Assembly (NCBI RefSeq): GCF_024703895.1
Contig: NZ_CP087968.1
Span: forward strand, 3,286,001-3,350,000
Reading direction: 5' to 3'
DNA length: 64,000 bases
Origin: Nocardioides sp. B-3
GTDB lineage: Bacteria > Actinomycetota > Actinomycetes > Propionibacteriales > Nocardioidaceae
This document shows positions 1 to 8,862 of the stretch, in pieces (position 1 is the first letter of the stretch; each line of letters opens with the position of its first letter). The position numbers and the translations under genes were made by a program. The notes beneath the pieces are model-generated. The model was not told the DNA's origin. It saw nothing but the letters and a program-made list of their open reading frames with translations, and searched no databases.

Positions 1-105
1 GCCGGCTGACCGCGTGGGTTGGGTGGCTGTTGCCTCGTTGTCCATGTCGTTGGCCTTTGCTGACGGGGGATCCGGCGATGAGACCGGCGTCACATCAGAA
101 TGAGG

Positions 106-120
106 GATTGTTGAACAATC
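106..120. promoter_or_regulatory. Palindromic operator upstream of the GntR gene
   Basis: A perfect 15-bp palindrome (GATTGTT-G-AACAATC) lies 33 bp before the GTG start of the GntR gene. Its core TTGTTGAACAA fits the TnGTnnnACnA pattern known for FadR-type GntR operators. It sits inside a larger imperfect inverted repeat (ATGAGGGATTG at about 100-110, CAATCCCCTCAT at about 124-135). Autoregulation by the adjacent regulator is inferred. Confidence 0.5.
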
Positions 121-152
121 TGTCAATCCCCTCATCGGCATACACTGAGCAG

Positions 153-928
153 GTGACCACCGGGAACGGATGGATCGAGGCGCTCGGCCGGGAGCGCCGG
201 GCGCTCTGGCCGGGCCAGCACCGCCGAGCGCGTGGCGGACGTGCTGCGCACGCACATCACCGAGGGTCTGCTGCTTCCGGGGACGCGGCTCTCCGAGGAG
301 GAGATCGGTGCCGCGCTGGGTGTCTCGCGCAACACCCTGCGCGAGGCCTTCCGGCTGCTCACCCACGAGCGTCTCCTCGTCCATGAGTTCAACCGGGGCG
401 TGTTCGTGCGGCAGCTTGCCGTCGATGACGTCCGCGACCTCTACACCTTCCGGAGGATCGTGGAGTGCGGCGCGATCGCGCAGGCGCGCCAGCGCCGAGA
501 TCGTGGGGGAGCGGCCCCGGGGTCTGCCCGGATGGTCGCCGTCCGCCAAGCCGTGGAAGAGGGAGACGCGGCGGCGCGCGACGGACGCTGGGCCGAGGTC
601 GGCACCGCCAACATGCGGTTCCACCAGGGCTGTTGCCGCTCTCGCGGAGAGCCCGCGGATCGACGAATCGATGCGCCTGGTGCTGGCCGAGCTGCGTCTG
701 GTCTTCCACGTCATGGCCGCTCCACAGACGTTCCACGAGCCCTATCTCGCGGACAACCACAAGATCCTCGAGCTGCTCGAGGAGGGTGACCTCGACGGCG
801 CCGAGGACGCGCTGGCCACCTATCTCGACATGGCGGAGGCCCAGCTGGCCGACGCCTACGCCGTCGGCGCGCGGCTAGTGTCGCGTCTCGATGAACATCG
901 AGGAGTTGTACGGCGACGCCGACCGTGA
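153..928 (+). CDS. GntR/FadR-family transcriptional regulator (FCD domain), frameshifted
   Basis: DNA-binding regulator with an N-terminal winged helix-turn-helix. The motif [20 protein letters not shown] and the following HERLLV are the classical GntR recognition region, about 25-70 residues from the start. The C-terminal part, rich in helices and including [20 protein letters not shown], matches an FCD effector domain. The coding path crosses three frames. The clearest break is at 624-629, where CCAGGG replaces an expected CCAGG: removing one G joins 'NMRFHQ' to '[17 protein letters not shown]'. A second break lies near the N-terminus (about 205-225) and the segment around 480-530 is also scrambled. 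The GTG at 153 is the likely start, because the first frame opens there and runs into the HTH frame. The gene overlaps the start of dgt by about 38 bp in the raw sequence. The ligand is unknown. Confidence 0.75.
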
Positions 929-2159
929 GCGCTCGGTCGCCGAGCCCCCCGAAACGGGTGGACGCGCCGGTGCGCACCGCGTTCCGAGCGCGACCGCGCC
1001 CGGGTGGTGCACGCGGCAGCGTCGCGACGGCTCGCGGCCAAGACCCGGTGGTTGGTCCGCAGTCCGACGACTTCGTCCGCAACCGGCTCACCCACAGCCT
1101 CGAGGTGGCGCAGGTCGCCCGCGACCCGGCCCGTGCCCCGGGCTGCCACCCGGACGTCACCGAGACGGCCGCACTCGCCCACGACTCGGGCCATCCGCCG
1201 TTCGGCCACAACGGCGAGCGCGCTGGCCGGCCTGAGCCGGGGAGTGCGGTGGCTTCGAGGGCAACGCCCAGACGCTGCGGTTGCTGACCCGGCTGGAGGC
1301 CAAGACGTTCGGCCCCCATGGCTCCGTCGGGCTCAACCTCACGCGCGCCACCCTCGACGCCTGCACGAAGTACCCGTGGACCCGCGCCCTCGCCTCCGAC
1401 CCCGGGGGAGTGCACGCCGACGGCACCCCGCGGTTCGTGGTCAAGTTCGGCGTCTACGACGACGACCTCGAGGTCTTCGACTGGCTGCGGCAGGGGATCA
1501 AGGGCACCCGCAAGTGCCTTGAGGCGCAGGTGATGGACCTCGCCGACGACGTCGCCTACTCCGTGCACGACGTCGAGGACGGCATCGTGGCCGACCGGCT
1601 CGACCTGACCCGGCTCGACCTCGACGCGCTCTGGGAGACGGTGCGCGCGTGGTACCTCCCCGACAGTGACGACGCCGAGCTTCTCGCTGCCCCGGAGGCG
1701 ATGCGCGCCCGGGAGAGCTGGCCGCGTTCGCCGTACGACGGAAGCAGGCGCTCGCTCGCCGCGATCAAGAACCTCACCAGCGATCTGGTCGGCCGCTTCT
1801 GCGGCAGTGTCCAGTCGGCGACCTTCGCGGCGTCAGACGGACCGTTCGTCAGGCACCGGGCCGACCTCGTGGTGCCGCGCGACACGGAGATCGAGATCGG
1901 GATCCTCAAGGGCATCGCGGCGCACTACGTCATGCAGGCCCGGGACCGGGTGGACCTGATGGAGCGCCAGCGTCAGCTGATGTCCGAGCTCTTCGAGGCG
2001 CTCTGGAAGCTCGGCCCGGACGGACTCGACCCGTCCTTCGTCGACGACTGGCAGGTCGCCGGGGACGACGACGCCCGACGCCGCGTGATCGTCGACCGGG
2101 TCGCGTCCTACACGGACGCGCGGGCCATCAACCGGCACACGGAGCTCACGACCGGCTGA
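891..2159 (+). CDS. dgt: Deoxyguanosinetriphosphate triphosphohydrolase-like protein (HD domain), frameshifted
   Basis: Hydrolyses dNTPs to deoxynucleosides and triphosphate; bacterial Dgt-like proteins act in dNTP homeostasis. The HD-domain metal ligands are visible: the His of RLTHSLEV, the HD pair of [18 protein letters not shown] and the downstream Asp of [13 protein letters not shown]. After the HD core come [16 protein letters not shown] and a C-terminal helical region, about 420 residues in all, the family's usual length. At least four indels break the first 400 bp (around 945, 985, 1047 and 1230); the path is continuous from about 1250 to the TGA. Leu-to-Pro changes at 'RDPARAPGC' fall where CCTGG would be expected and may be sequence errors. 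ATG 891 gives [14 protein letters not shown], matching the family N-terminus. In many actinobacteria dgt lies beside dnaG, as here. Confidence 0.85.
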
Positions 2160-2165
2160 CCACGC

Positions 2166-2493
2166 TCAGGGCAGGTTGCCCTGCGGGTAGGGGTTGTCCT
2201 GCAGGGCAACGTTGTCGGGGTTCAGCTGGTCCTCCAGGGTGCCCGGTGCCGTCGTGGTGACCGGACGGCCTGACCTTGTCGGCAACCGTGCCCGCCGCGG
2301 ACGTGACCCTGTCCTTGACCGCCGGTGCCTGTGCCTTGGCGGTGTCCGCTGCCCGGTGGGCGGCGTCCCGGACGTGCGGGTCGGACTTCACCTTGCCCGC
2401 GAGGTTGGCGATCTGGTCATAGCGGCCGCGGCCGGCGCGGGCGCCGAGGACGTAGCCGATCCCGCCGGCGGTGAGCAGCAACAACTTCTTCAT
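2166..2493 (-). CDS. YtxH-like small envelope-associated protein
   Basis: Small protein of about 109 residues. The N-terminus MKKLLLLTAGGIGYVLGARAG is a single hydrophobic segment ending in the GxxxGxRAGR pattern of YtxH-like proteins. A charged helical segment follows (YDQIANLAGKVKSDPHVRDA). Near the C-terminus one extra G (CCGG, around 2265) shifts the frame; removing it gives a tail ending NPDNVALQDNPYPQGNLP and a stop at 2166. It lies on the minus strand downstream of a DUF3618 protein and a holin-like protein, a small-protein cluster often seen in Nocardioides. The biochemical function is unknown. Confidence 0.65.
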
Positions 2494-2531
2494 GGGTGGT
2501 CTCCCGTTCTGTGAGGTTCGATCGATGGGGT

Positions 2532-2784
2532 TCAGTGGGTACGGCGAGCGCGCCAGACCACGAGGACGGCCAGCACGGCGAGCAGCGACCCCGCGGCGGC
2601 GACCACCTCTGGCCGGGGCGTCCCGTCCGCGGTCGTGGACCGGTCCTTGAGGTCCGCGACCTTGTCGTGCGTGCGGGACTTCACGTCGAGCTTGGCCGTG
2701 AGCTGGTCGACGGTGTGGGCGAGCTGCTCACGCTGGCTCTCGATGTCGGCCTCGATCTGGGCCGGGGTCCCGGGGGTCAGTCAT
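2532..2784 (-). CDS. DUF3618 domain protein
   Basis: Protein of about 83 residues with the DUF3618 pattern: AQIEADIESQREQLAHTVDQL, then AKLDVKSRTHDKVADLKDR, then a C-terminal hydrophobic segment (VVAAAGSLLAVLAVLVVW) ending in basic residues (RARRTH). It is probably a single-pass membrane protein. One extra C in the GGG/CCC run near 2768 breaks the first codons after ATG-ACT-GAC-CCC; removing it restores the frame. The ATG overlaps the end of the upstream holin-like gene, which suggests translational coupling. Function unknown. Confidence 0.6.
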
Positions 2785-3178
2785 GGTGGTTCCCTCTCAC
2801 GGTGGCGAGGTCCCCCGGAGGCCGCCGAGGGCGAGCTCGGGCTTCGGTGGTCCGGCGGACGTCACCTTCTTCCTGCCGACGAGGCCGGCGATGGCGGCGG
2901 CCACCAGCAGCTCGAGGGCCACGATGAGCGCCGCCAGCCACGCCTCGACGACGTTGCTCAGGCCCGGGATGGCCGTCGTGATCAGCGTCGCGAGCGCGAA
3001 GAAGGCCAACACTCCGGCCGCACTGAACATGCCGAGGCCCGGGCCCGCGGCCTTGACCTTCTCCGTCATCTCGGCCTGCGCGAGGCGCATCTCGGAGCGG
3101 ATCAGGTCGGGCACCTGCGTGGTGAGCTGATGGACCAGCGCCCCGAGGGTCTGGTCGTCCCCCGGTGTCGTGGGTCAT
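2777..3178 (-). CDS. Holin-X-like (DUF1469) membrane protein
   Basis: Protein of about 130 residues. The N-terminus (MTHDTG..DDQTLGALVHQLTTQVPDLIRSEMRLAQAEM) is an amphipathic helix typical of the actinobacterial Holin-X/phage-holin superfamily III family. Two membrane segments follow: GVLAFFALATLITTAIPGL and AALIVALELLVAAAIAGLVG. Two indels are visible, one extra G near 3160 in the fifth to sixth codons and one in the G-run near 2812. After correction the protein ends DLATVRGNHHD, with its TGA overlapping the ATG of the DUF3618 gene. It is first in a three-gene minus-strand group divergent from dnaG. Chromosomal copies like this are not lysis genes as far as is known. Confidence 0.6.
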   Translation of the reverse strand: MTHDTGGRPDPRGAGPSAHHAGARPDPLRDAPRAGRDDGEGQGRGPGPRHVQCGRSVGLLRARDADHDGHPGPEQRRRGVAGGAHRGPRAAGGRRHRRPRRQEEGDVRRTTEARARPRRPPGDLATVRGNHHD

Positions 3179-3263
3179 GCGATCCACAGTGCCAAAGTTC
3201 GCGCGGGGAATCGAACGTCCTCCGCCCCTACGGGTGGGGGTGGTCGCCCGTAGACTCCGCGAC

Positions 3264-5604
3264 GTGGCAGGCAGGATCCGTGAGGACGACATCGCTGAGG
3301 TGCGGGAGAAGGCGCGCATCGACGACGTCGTGTCCGGCTACGTCACCCTCCGCAAGGCGGGCGGTGGCTCGCTGAAGGGGCTGTGCCCCTTCCACGACGA
3401 GAAGTCCCCGTCCTTCCACGTGACGCCCTCGCGCGGGTTCTTCCACTGTCTTGCGGGTGAGACCCGCGTCCTGACGAGCGAAGGTGTTCGCGAGATCCGC
3501 GACCCGGCCGGGGGAGTGCACCGCGTCGTTGGCGCCAGCTCGCAATGGGTCGATGCGCCGTTCAAGTCGTACGGCGAACAGCGACTCCACAAGATCACGC
3601 TGACGCGCAACCAGCAGGTCAAGGAGCTCTTCGCCACCGACGGCCACCGGTGGTTCATCCGCTCGGGCAAGGGGCTCAAGAACTCCAAGGAACTGCTGAC
3701 CTCGGACCTGAAGGCCGGCGACACGCTGGTGTCGATGTATCCCGAGCCCGAGCAAACCGCCACTGTCGCTGACTGGGTCGTCCGGTCGGTCGAGCCGACG
3801 GACCGGGTCGAGGAAGTCTTCTGCGCCGAGGTGCCGGACGGCCACGCCTTCACGCTTGAGGACAACATCCTCACGGGCAACTGCTTCGGGTGCCGGGAGG
3901 GCGGCGACGTCATCGCCTTCCTGATGAAGATCGACGGCCTCACCTTCGGCGAGACGGTCGAACGCCTTGCGGACAAGTACGGCGTCCAGCTGCGCCGCGA
4001 GGACGGCGACGGTCCGTCCGAGCGGCCGAGAGGTCCTGCCCGCGGGCGGCTGATCGAGGCCAACAAGATCGCGCAGGAGTTCTACGCCGGCCAGCTCGAG
4101 ACGGTCGACGCCGTAGCGGCGCGCGACTTCCTGACCCAGCGCGGGTTCGACCACGAGGCGGCCTCCACGTTCGGGCTCGGCTTCGCGCCGCGAGACGGCG
4201 AGGCGCTGACGAAGCACCTGCGGGCCCGCGGGCTCACCGACGAGGAATCCATCGCCGCCGGTCTGGTGGCGATGGGCCGATCGGCGTACGACCGCTTCAG
4301 GGGACGCCTGCTGTGGCCGATCCGCGACGCCAGCGGCGACACCATCGGCTTCGGCGCTCGGCGCATCTTCGACGATGACAAGATCGAGGCGAAGTACCTC
4401 AACACCTCCGAGACCACGATCTACAAGAAGAGCCGGGTGCTCTACGGCATCGACTCGGCCCGCCGCGACATGGCGCGCTCGTCGCAGGCCGTGGTGGTCG
4501 AGGGCTACACCGACGTGATGGCCTGTCATCTCGCCGGCGTCCCCACGGCGGTCGCGACCTGCGGCACCGCCTTCGGCGACGACCACGCGCGCGTGCTGCG
4601 TCGGTTCCTGCACGACCACGAGGAGTTCCGCGGCGAGGTCATCTTCACGTTCGACGGCGACGCCGCCGGGCAGGCGGCAGCGCTCAAGGCCTTCAACGGC
4701 GACCAGAACTTCGTCTCCCAGACCTACGTCGCCATCGAACCGGACGGTCTCGATCCATGCGACCTGCAGGATCCAGAAGGGCGACGCGGCGGTGCGCGAG
4801 CTGGTCGCCAAGCGGCAGCCGCTCTACCGCTTCGTGCTCACCAACGTCGCGTCCAAGTACGACCTCGACCGTGCCGACGGCCGGATCGACGCGCTCCGCG
4901 AGGCCGCCGGACTGGTGTCGAGCATCCGCGACAAGTCCAAGGTCGACGCCTTCGCCCGCGAGATCGCCGGGATGCTCGGCGTCGACGTCGACGACGCCGA
5001 GTCCGAGGTCCGCCGTGCCGCCGCGCGGGCGTCCCGACCGCCGACCGAGCGCACTGATCGTCGCGCCCCTCGAGGAGACACGCCCGCCGAGGCGCCCGCC
5101 GGCCCGCCCCGGCCGCAGGTCCCCAGCCTGCGCGACCCGCGCTTCGCCATCGAACGCGAGACGCTCAAGATCGTGATCCAGCACCCCGCCTCCGTCGGCC
5201 GCGTCATCAACGGTGTCGGGCCCGACGACTTCAGCCACCCGACCTACCGCGGCGTCTGGGAGGCCGTGGCCGCCGCGGGTGGCCCGGCGGCCGGGACCGA
5301 GGACCGGGGCTGGAGCACGAAGGTGCGCTCGTCAGTCGCCGATCCTGCGGTGTCCTCGGCCATCAGTGAGCTCGGTGTCGAGCCGGTCCTGACCCCGGAG
5401 GCCCCGACAGCGACGTACGTCGCCATGCACGTCTATCGCCTCCGGGAGCTCACCACCCTGCGCCGGATCGCGGAGCTGAAGTCGCGACTGCAGCGCACCA
5501 ACCCGGTCGAGCACGCCGCGGCGTACAACAAGATGTTCGGTGAGCTGGTGGCGCTGGAGCAGTACCGTCGCAACCTGCGCGACCAGCAGGTGAAGACCTC
5601 GTGA
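3264..5604 (+). CDS. dnaG: DNA primase DnaG with an in-frame mini-intein
   Basis: Synthesises RNA primers for replication. The GTG start gives VAGRIREDDIAEVREKARID, the usual actinobacterial start. The zinc finger begins CPFHDEKSPSFHV...FFH, is interrupted by an intein (3447-3881) and resumes CFGCREGGDVIAF. The catalytic core follows (QRGFDHEAASTFGLGFAP). The TOPRIM motifs are VVVEGYTDVMACHLAGV and FTFDGDAAGQAAAL. The DnaB-binding C-terminal domain starts near FAIERETLKIVIQHP. Without the intein the product is about 635 residues, the normal length. A one-base insertion near 4768 (CTGCAGGATCC where a Leu-Arg-Ile reading is expected) shifts the frame between TOPRIM and the C-terminal domain. 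Since dnaG is essential, this is most likely a sequence error. The stop overlaps the next gene's GTG. Confidence 0.93.
3447..3881 (+). other. Mini-intein (145 aa) inside the DnaG zinc finger
   Basis: In-frame protein-splicing element. It starts at Cys1 in CLAGETRVLTSEG (block A) and has the block B motif FATDGHRWF with T64 and H67. It ends VFCAEVPDGHAFTLEDNILTGN (H133 to Asn145) immediately before the +1 Cys of the host CFGC. The host zinc-finger consensus (CPFH...FHCFGC) is restored exactly if residues 1-145 are removed, which fixes both splice junctions. At 145 residues there is no room for a homing endonuclease, so it is a mini-intein. The penultimate residue is Gly, not the usual His. It is sited so that the unspliced primase lacks a continuous zinc-binding module. 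Splicing activity itself is inferred. Confidence 0.92.
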
Positions 5605-6095
5605 GATCGCTTCGCAAGGCCCCGCCGACGATCGCGGTGGCCAAGGGGGAGCGCGTGCTGGCCTCGTGCGAGAGCGTCGACGGCATCGTCCTCGCCGGCA
5701 CGCGCGACGCGTTCTACGTCGGCTCCGCACCGGCCCAGCGGGTCCCCCGGGAGCGGGTCGAGGCCGCCGACTGGGACCGCGACGAGGCAGTCTTCCGACT
5801 CTCGCTGGTCGGTGAGTGGGGCGCGGAGAAGGTCACCCACTCATTCGGCCTCACCGAGCCCGGGCGATTCCTCGAGCTCGTCCGCGAGCGCGTCATGGCC
5901 AGCATCGTGCTGCAGCGGCACATGCCGTTGGCGGGTCGTCGTGGAGTGCGAGTGATCGGGCGCAGGCCGCCGCGCGGCAGCGGTGGGATCACGTGGTTCT
6001 TCGAGTACGACGAGGGCGTGGACCCCCGAGATCCGGCCGTGCGCGAGGCCTCGACCCGGGCGCTGGCCGCTGCCCGGGCCGATGTCGGTCTCTAG
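5601..6095 (+). CDS. Conserved hypothetical protein, translationally coupled to dnaG
   Basis: Intact 164-residue soluble protein that I do not assign to a function. The GTG start overlaps the dnaG stop (GTGA), a coupling arrangement. Visible features: a basic N-terminus, a region rich in short beta-like segments (VDGIVLAGTRDAFYVG, EAVFRLSLVGEW), and a C-terminal RRPPRGSGGITWFFEYDEG followed by an alanine-rich helix. The pattern resembles small PH-like proteins found after dnaG in actinobacteria, but I cannot confirm the family. There is no signal peptide or membrane segment. Base composition matches its neighbours. Confidence 0.7.
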   Translation: MRSLRKAPPTIAVAKGERVLASCESVDGIVLAGTRDAFYVGSAPAQRVPRERVEAADWDRDEAVFRLSLVGEWGAEKVTHSFGLTEPGRFLELVRERVMASIVLQRHMPLAGRRGVRVIGRRPPRGSGGITWFFEYDEGVDPRDPAVREASTRALAAARADVGL

Positions 6096-6159
6096 ATCGG
6101 CTACTGATTTCTCAACACCGGATAGGGCTTGCTAAGGTTTCACACCGTTGCACAAGCGA

Positions 6160-6231
6160 TCCCCTGTAGCTCAACTGGCAGAGCATTCGGCTGTTAACCG
6201 GAGGGTTATTGGTTCGAGTCCAATCGGGGAG
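6160..6231 (+). tRNA. tRNA-Asn (GTT), island integration site
   Basis: Cloverleaf with anticodon GTT in the loop CTGTTAA, D-arm GCTCAACTGGCAGAGC and T-arm ATTGG-TTCGAGT-CCAAT. The 5' acceptor strand TCCCCTG pairs fully with CGGGGGA, but the sequence shows only four Gs before the A (6226-6229), so one G appears to be missing from the acceptor stem. The T-arm and 3' acceptor strand (6209-6229) are repeated at 20940-20960, making this gene the attachment site of the island. Confidence 0.92.
6209..6229 (+). other. attL core, left end of island
   Basis: A 21-bp stretch from the T-arm into the 3' acceptor strand of tRNA-Asn is identical to 20940-20960. It keeps the tRNA gene whole at the left end, the standard outcome of integration by a tRNA-targeting tyrosine recombinase. 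Confidence 0.85.
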
Positions 6232-6239
6232 CACCAGAG

Positions 6240-6279
6240 AACGGCCCGTGACCTGCGGAAACGCAGATCGCGGGCCGTT
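6240..6279 (+). terminator. Rho-independent-like terminator after tRNA-Asn
   Basis: A stem of 18 bp with two G-T wobbles (AACGGCCCGTGACCTGCG pairing with CGCAGATCGCGGGCCGTT) around a GAAA tetraloop, followed by TT. It lies directly downstream of the tRNA and inside the island, so the island supplies a terminator for the tRNA it enters. Confidence 0.75.
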
Positions 6280-6291
6280 TGCCTTCTCCGG

Positions 6292-6309
6292 TGCATCGGC
6301 TATGCATCG
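6292..6309 (+). repeat. Left copy of an 18-bp arm-type direct repeat
   Basis: TGCATCGGCTATGCATCG occurs here, 63 bp inside attL, and again at 20801-20818, 122 bp inside attR. Each copy holds two TGCATCG units 11 bp apart. The placement suggests integrase arm-binding sites. Confidence 0.6.
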
Positions 6310-6504
6310 TTCAGCGCGCTCGACTCGCCAGGAACGAAGCTCGGAGGGCGGGACCAGATCGAGGTCCCGTCAGCAGGTGTAGGTGCGCGTTGCCCGGGCA
6401 TCGGAACGTCCCCGCCCCTTCGGTTCTAAGGCGAACGCGGGCACGACGGCTCTCCCGGGCTCCACCTTCCTCCCTGCGGCAGGGATTGACCCCAAACGCT
6501 GGAC

Positions 6505-6982
6505 GGGTGTCCGTGGCCGGTCGCGTCAGCGCCCACCCGGCCGCTCGTGGCTTGGAAGTCCTCGGCATCGACCTGTCCTCGGGCATGGTCGACGTCGCCC
6601 GACGTACCTACCCGCACCTTCGTTTCGAAGTCGGCACCCCTGGAGGAGCTGCCAGTGCCGCCGGCCAGCCCTGGGTGGCCTGTTGGCTTGGTACTCCCTC
6701 ATCCATACTGCGCCGGCTGGATTGCCAGCTATTGGCGCGAACTTTGCCCAGGCGCTCAGACCCGGTGCTTGGCTCCCGGCAGCCTTCCAGTCCGGCGACG
6801 GCCAGCGGGTCCAACGCACCACCGCATACGGGCACGCGGTGACTATGGCGAACTTCCGACACGATCCTGACCACGTTGTCGACGTTCTTGAAGCTCTTGG
6901 CTTCGACATCCATGCTCGGCTGTACCGCGCAGCCGAAGGAGCCGAGAAGACGCCGCAATCCATATTGCTCGTCCGCAGGTGA
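6505..6982 (+). pseudogene. Class I SAM-dependent methyltransferase remnant
   Basis: Across two reading frames the translation reads GRVSAHPAARGLEVLGIDLSSGMVDVAR (SAM-binding motif I region and the acidic loop), then a motif II/III-like GLLAWYSLIHT and a C-terminal segment VLEALGFDIHARLYRAAEGAEKTPQSILLVRR. The LDxGCGxG glycine loop and everything before it are missing, so the 5' part is lost, probably by the insertion or rearrangement that placed it next to attL. At least one indel (around 6640-6670) also breaks the remainder. No start codon with a ribosome-binding site is evident. It is probably inactive; the substrate is unknown. Confidence 0.6.
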
Positions 6983-7161
6983 CAGAAGTGAATCGCCCCG
7001 GGTTTCGTGGAGCTCTGATGTGCCCCCGGGCGATTCAGCCCTTGGATTGTTCTGGGCGTGATCCTTGTCGTTCGTTGTATATGGGCAGCGTCTCGTCTCT
7101 CTTTGACACATTTGCGGCTCCTCCAGCGTCCAAACTGCGTAAAGGACGAAGTAGGAGTGAG

Positions 7162-7664
7162 ATGACCAACGATCCAGCACGGCTGGGGCCAGACACGTTT
7201 GCGGACTTCGCCCGCGCTCGAACCCCCACCTGTTCCGCCTCGCGTGGCTGCTCTGTGGGCACCACGCCGAAGCGGAGGACTTGGTGCAAGAGACCCTGAC
7301 CAAGGTCTATGTGCGGGTGAGCAAGCGTTTCAGCGCGCCGCTGGACCACCCGGCGGCGTACGCACAGACCGTGCTGACGCACACCTTCATCAGCGCCCGC
7401 CGTCGTCGAAGCAGCTCGGAGGTGCCGTACGAGGATCTGCCGGAGGACGGCGTCGACGACCACGCTGCGACCAGCGACATCAAGATCGCGCTCCATGACG
7501 GGTTGGCGGGGCTCAAGCCGCTGGATCGTGCGGTCGTGGTCCTGCGCTATCTGGACGATCTGTCGGTCGACCGGGTCGCCCAGATGCTCGATCTCACCCC
7601 CGGAGCAGTCCGCAGTCGGAGCACGCGCGCATTGTCGCGTCTGCGAGAAGGAGTCATTCGATGA
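7162..7664 (+). CDS. ECF RNA polymerase sigma factor (SigE-like), one indel
   Basis: About 167-residue sigma-70 family factor. ATG 7162 follows a GGAGTGAG ribosome-binding site. Region 2 reads LFRLAWLLCGHHAEAEDLVQETLTKVYVR after one extra C in the CCCCC run near 7226 is removed. Region 4 is the intact LKPLDRAVVVLRYLDDLSVDRVAQMLDLTPGAVRSRSTRAL, with the recognition helix at its end. The stop overlaps the start of the next gene (ATGA), so the two are translationally coupled, as sigma/anti-sigma pairs usually are. It lies inside the island and converges with a second sigma module. Confidence 0.85.
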
Positions 7665-8563
7665 ACCAAATGGATCTGAAGGACGCCATCGACGGAGTCC
7701 AGCACCGGTTGCGACCGGAGGTCGGCCGCATCGTCGACACGTCGATCGCCAACGGGGCCAGACAGGTCCGTCGCCGGCGCCGCGCGACGGCGCTGGCAGC
7801 GCTGGCCGCGGTCACGGCTGTGGGTGTGGGCGGGGGCTGGTGGTTGCAACAGCCGGCTCCTGTGGAGCACCTGACGGCGAGCGACGCGGCGCCATTCGCG
7901 GCTGGGTCGAACGATCCGGCACCAGTGGGTGAGCGTCAACGGGCGGGAGTCGACGAGATTCGAGATGGTCTGCTGGCGATGCTGTCCGACGGTGAGGTCA
8001 CCGAGGTCGTGGTTCGAGAGGACCCGGTCGACACCAATTGGGCCGGGAACCAGCGAGGTGTCGAGGTGACCCTCCGCCTCGACGGGACACCGGTGCGGCT
8101 GAGTCTCATTGACTTCGACCGCGACTCGGACAAGGTCAAGGCCAAGTGGTCGCAAGATCCGGGACCGAAGCCGGAGGACTGCCGGGTCACCGCGAACCCG
8201 GGGATGGCGACGGCCAGCACTGCGGCGGAGCGCGAGTGCGCGATGTGGAACGAGAACAACCGGCTGCGTGAATGTGCCTTGGCGTCATCGTGCGCCGACT
8301 TGGATCAATTCGTGGCCTACTCCCCGAAGAAGGAGGTCTGCAACTACGCCGCCCACTACCCGTGCCGAGAACTGCCCGACGGTTCGTGGCTGGCGGCAGG
8401 CACCGGTGGAGACGACCCGGACAGCGACTCGCCCTTCACCATGGCCACCCGTGCCACCGGCGACGGATGGTACGTCTACGCCTCATCTGAGAACCATCCA
8501 GCTGCGGTGCTCACCGTGGATGACGTCACCGCGATCGTGACCAGCGACGCCCGGTTCGAGTAG
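7661..8563 (+). CDS. Single-pass membrane protein coupled to the sigma factor (probable anti-sigma partner)
   Basis: Intact 300-residue protein. It has a cytoplasmic N-terminus of about 40 residues (MNQMDLKDAIDGVQHRLRP...RQVRRRRR), one membrane segment (ATALAALAAVTAVGVGGGWWL) and an extracytoplasmic domain of about 240 residues containing six cysteines (EDCRV, ERECAMW, RECALASSCADL, EVCNYAAHYPC). The paired cysteines suggest disulfides outside the cell. Position, coupling to the sigma gene and topology suggest an anti-sigma factor or sensor, but I see no ZAS-type zinc motif and no recognised domain in the external part. The role is inferred from context. Confidence 0.65.
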   Translation: MNQMDLKDAIDGVQHRLRPEVGRIVDTSIANGARQVRRRRRATALAALAAVTAVGVGGGWWLQQPAPVEHLTASDAAPFAAGSNDPAPVGERQRAGVDEIRDGLLAMLSDGEVTEVVVREDPVDTNWAGNQRGVEVTLRLDGTPVRLSLIDFDRDSDKVKAKWSQDPGPKPEDCRVTANPGMATASTAAERECAMWNENNRLRECALASSCADLDQFVAYSPKKEVCNYAAHYPCRELPDGSWLAAGTGGDDPDSDSPFTMATRATGDGWYVYASSENHPAAVLTVDDVTAIVTSDARFE

Positions 8564-8862
8564 CCGTGCGGCACGTCCCTGCGACGGTGTCGCGAGGATC
8601 GCCTCGTATGGAAGTACTCATGTCCGCCGCCAGCGACTCCACGTGCGTGACAGGGCCGCTGAGGACTCTCCCGGCCCAGCATTCGCCTGCGAACTACCAC
8701 CGCCAATGACCGTCGGGCGCGGCCGCCGGCGCTCGCCCGCTCGGGTGTGTTCGTCCCGAATGCCGATCGGTCTACGGGGTACCAGCGCGCTGACTCTCGC
8801 GGTTGCTCCTTCGGTCGTTTGGGGTTCGCCGAACGGGATCTCCACGCATGTCGGGTCGCCGG

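Noticed and set aside
3228..4811. 527-codon minus-strand ORF across dnaG
   Set aside because: It mirrors the dnaG frame, has no domain-like sequence and exists because of high third-position GC.
6505..6982. Intact methyltransferase split only by sequencing error
   Set aside because: The glycine-rich SAM loop and upstream part cannot be found in any frame, so it is truncated regardless of indels.
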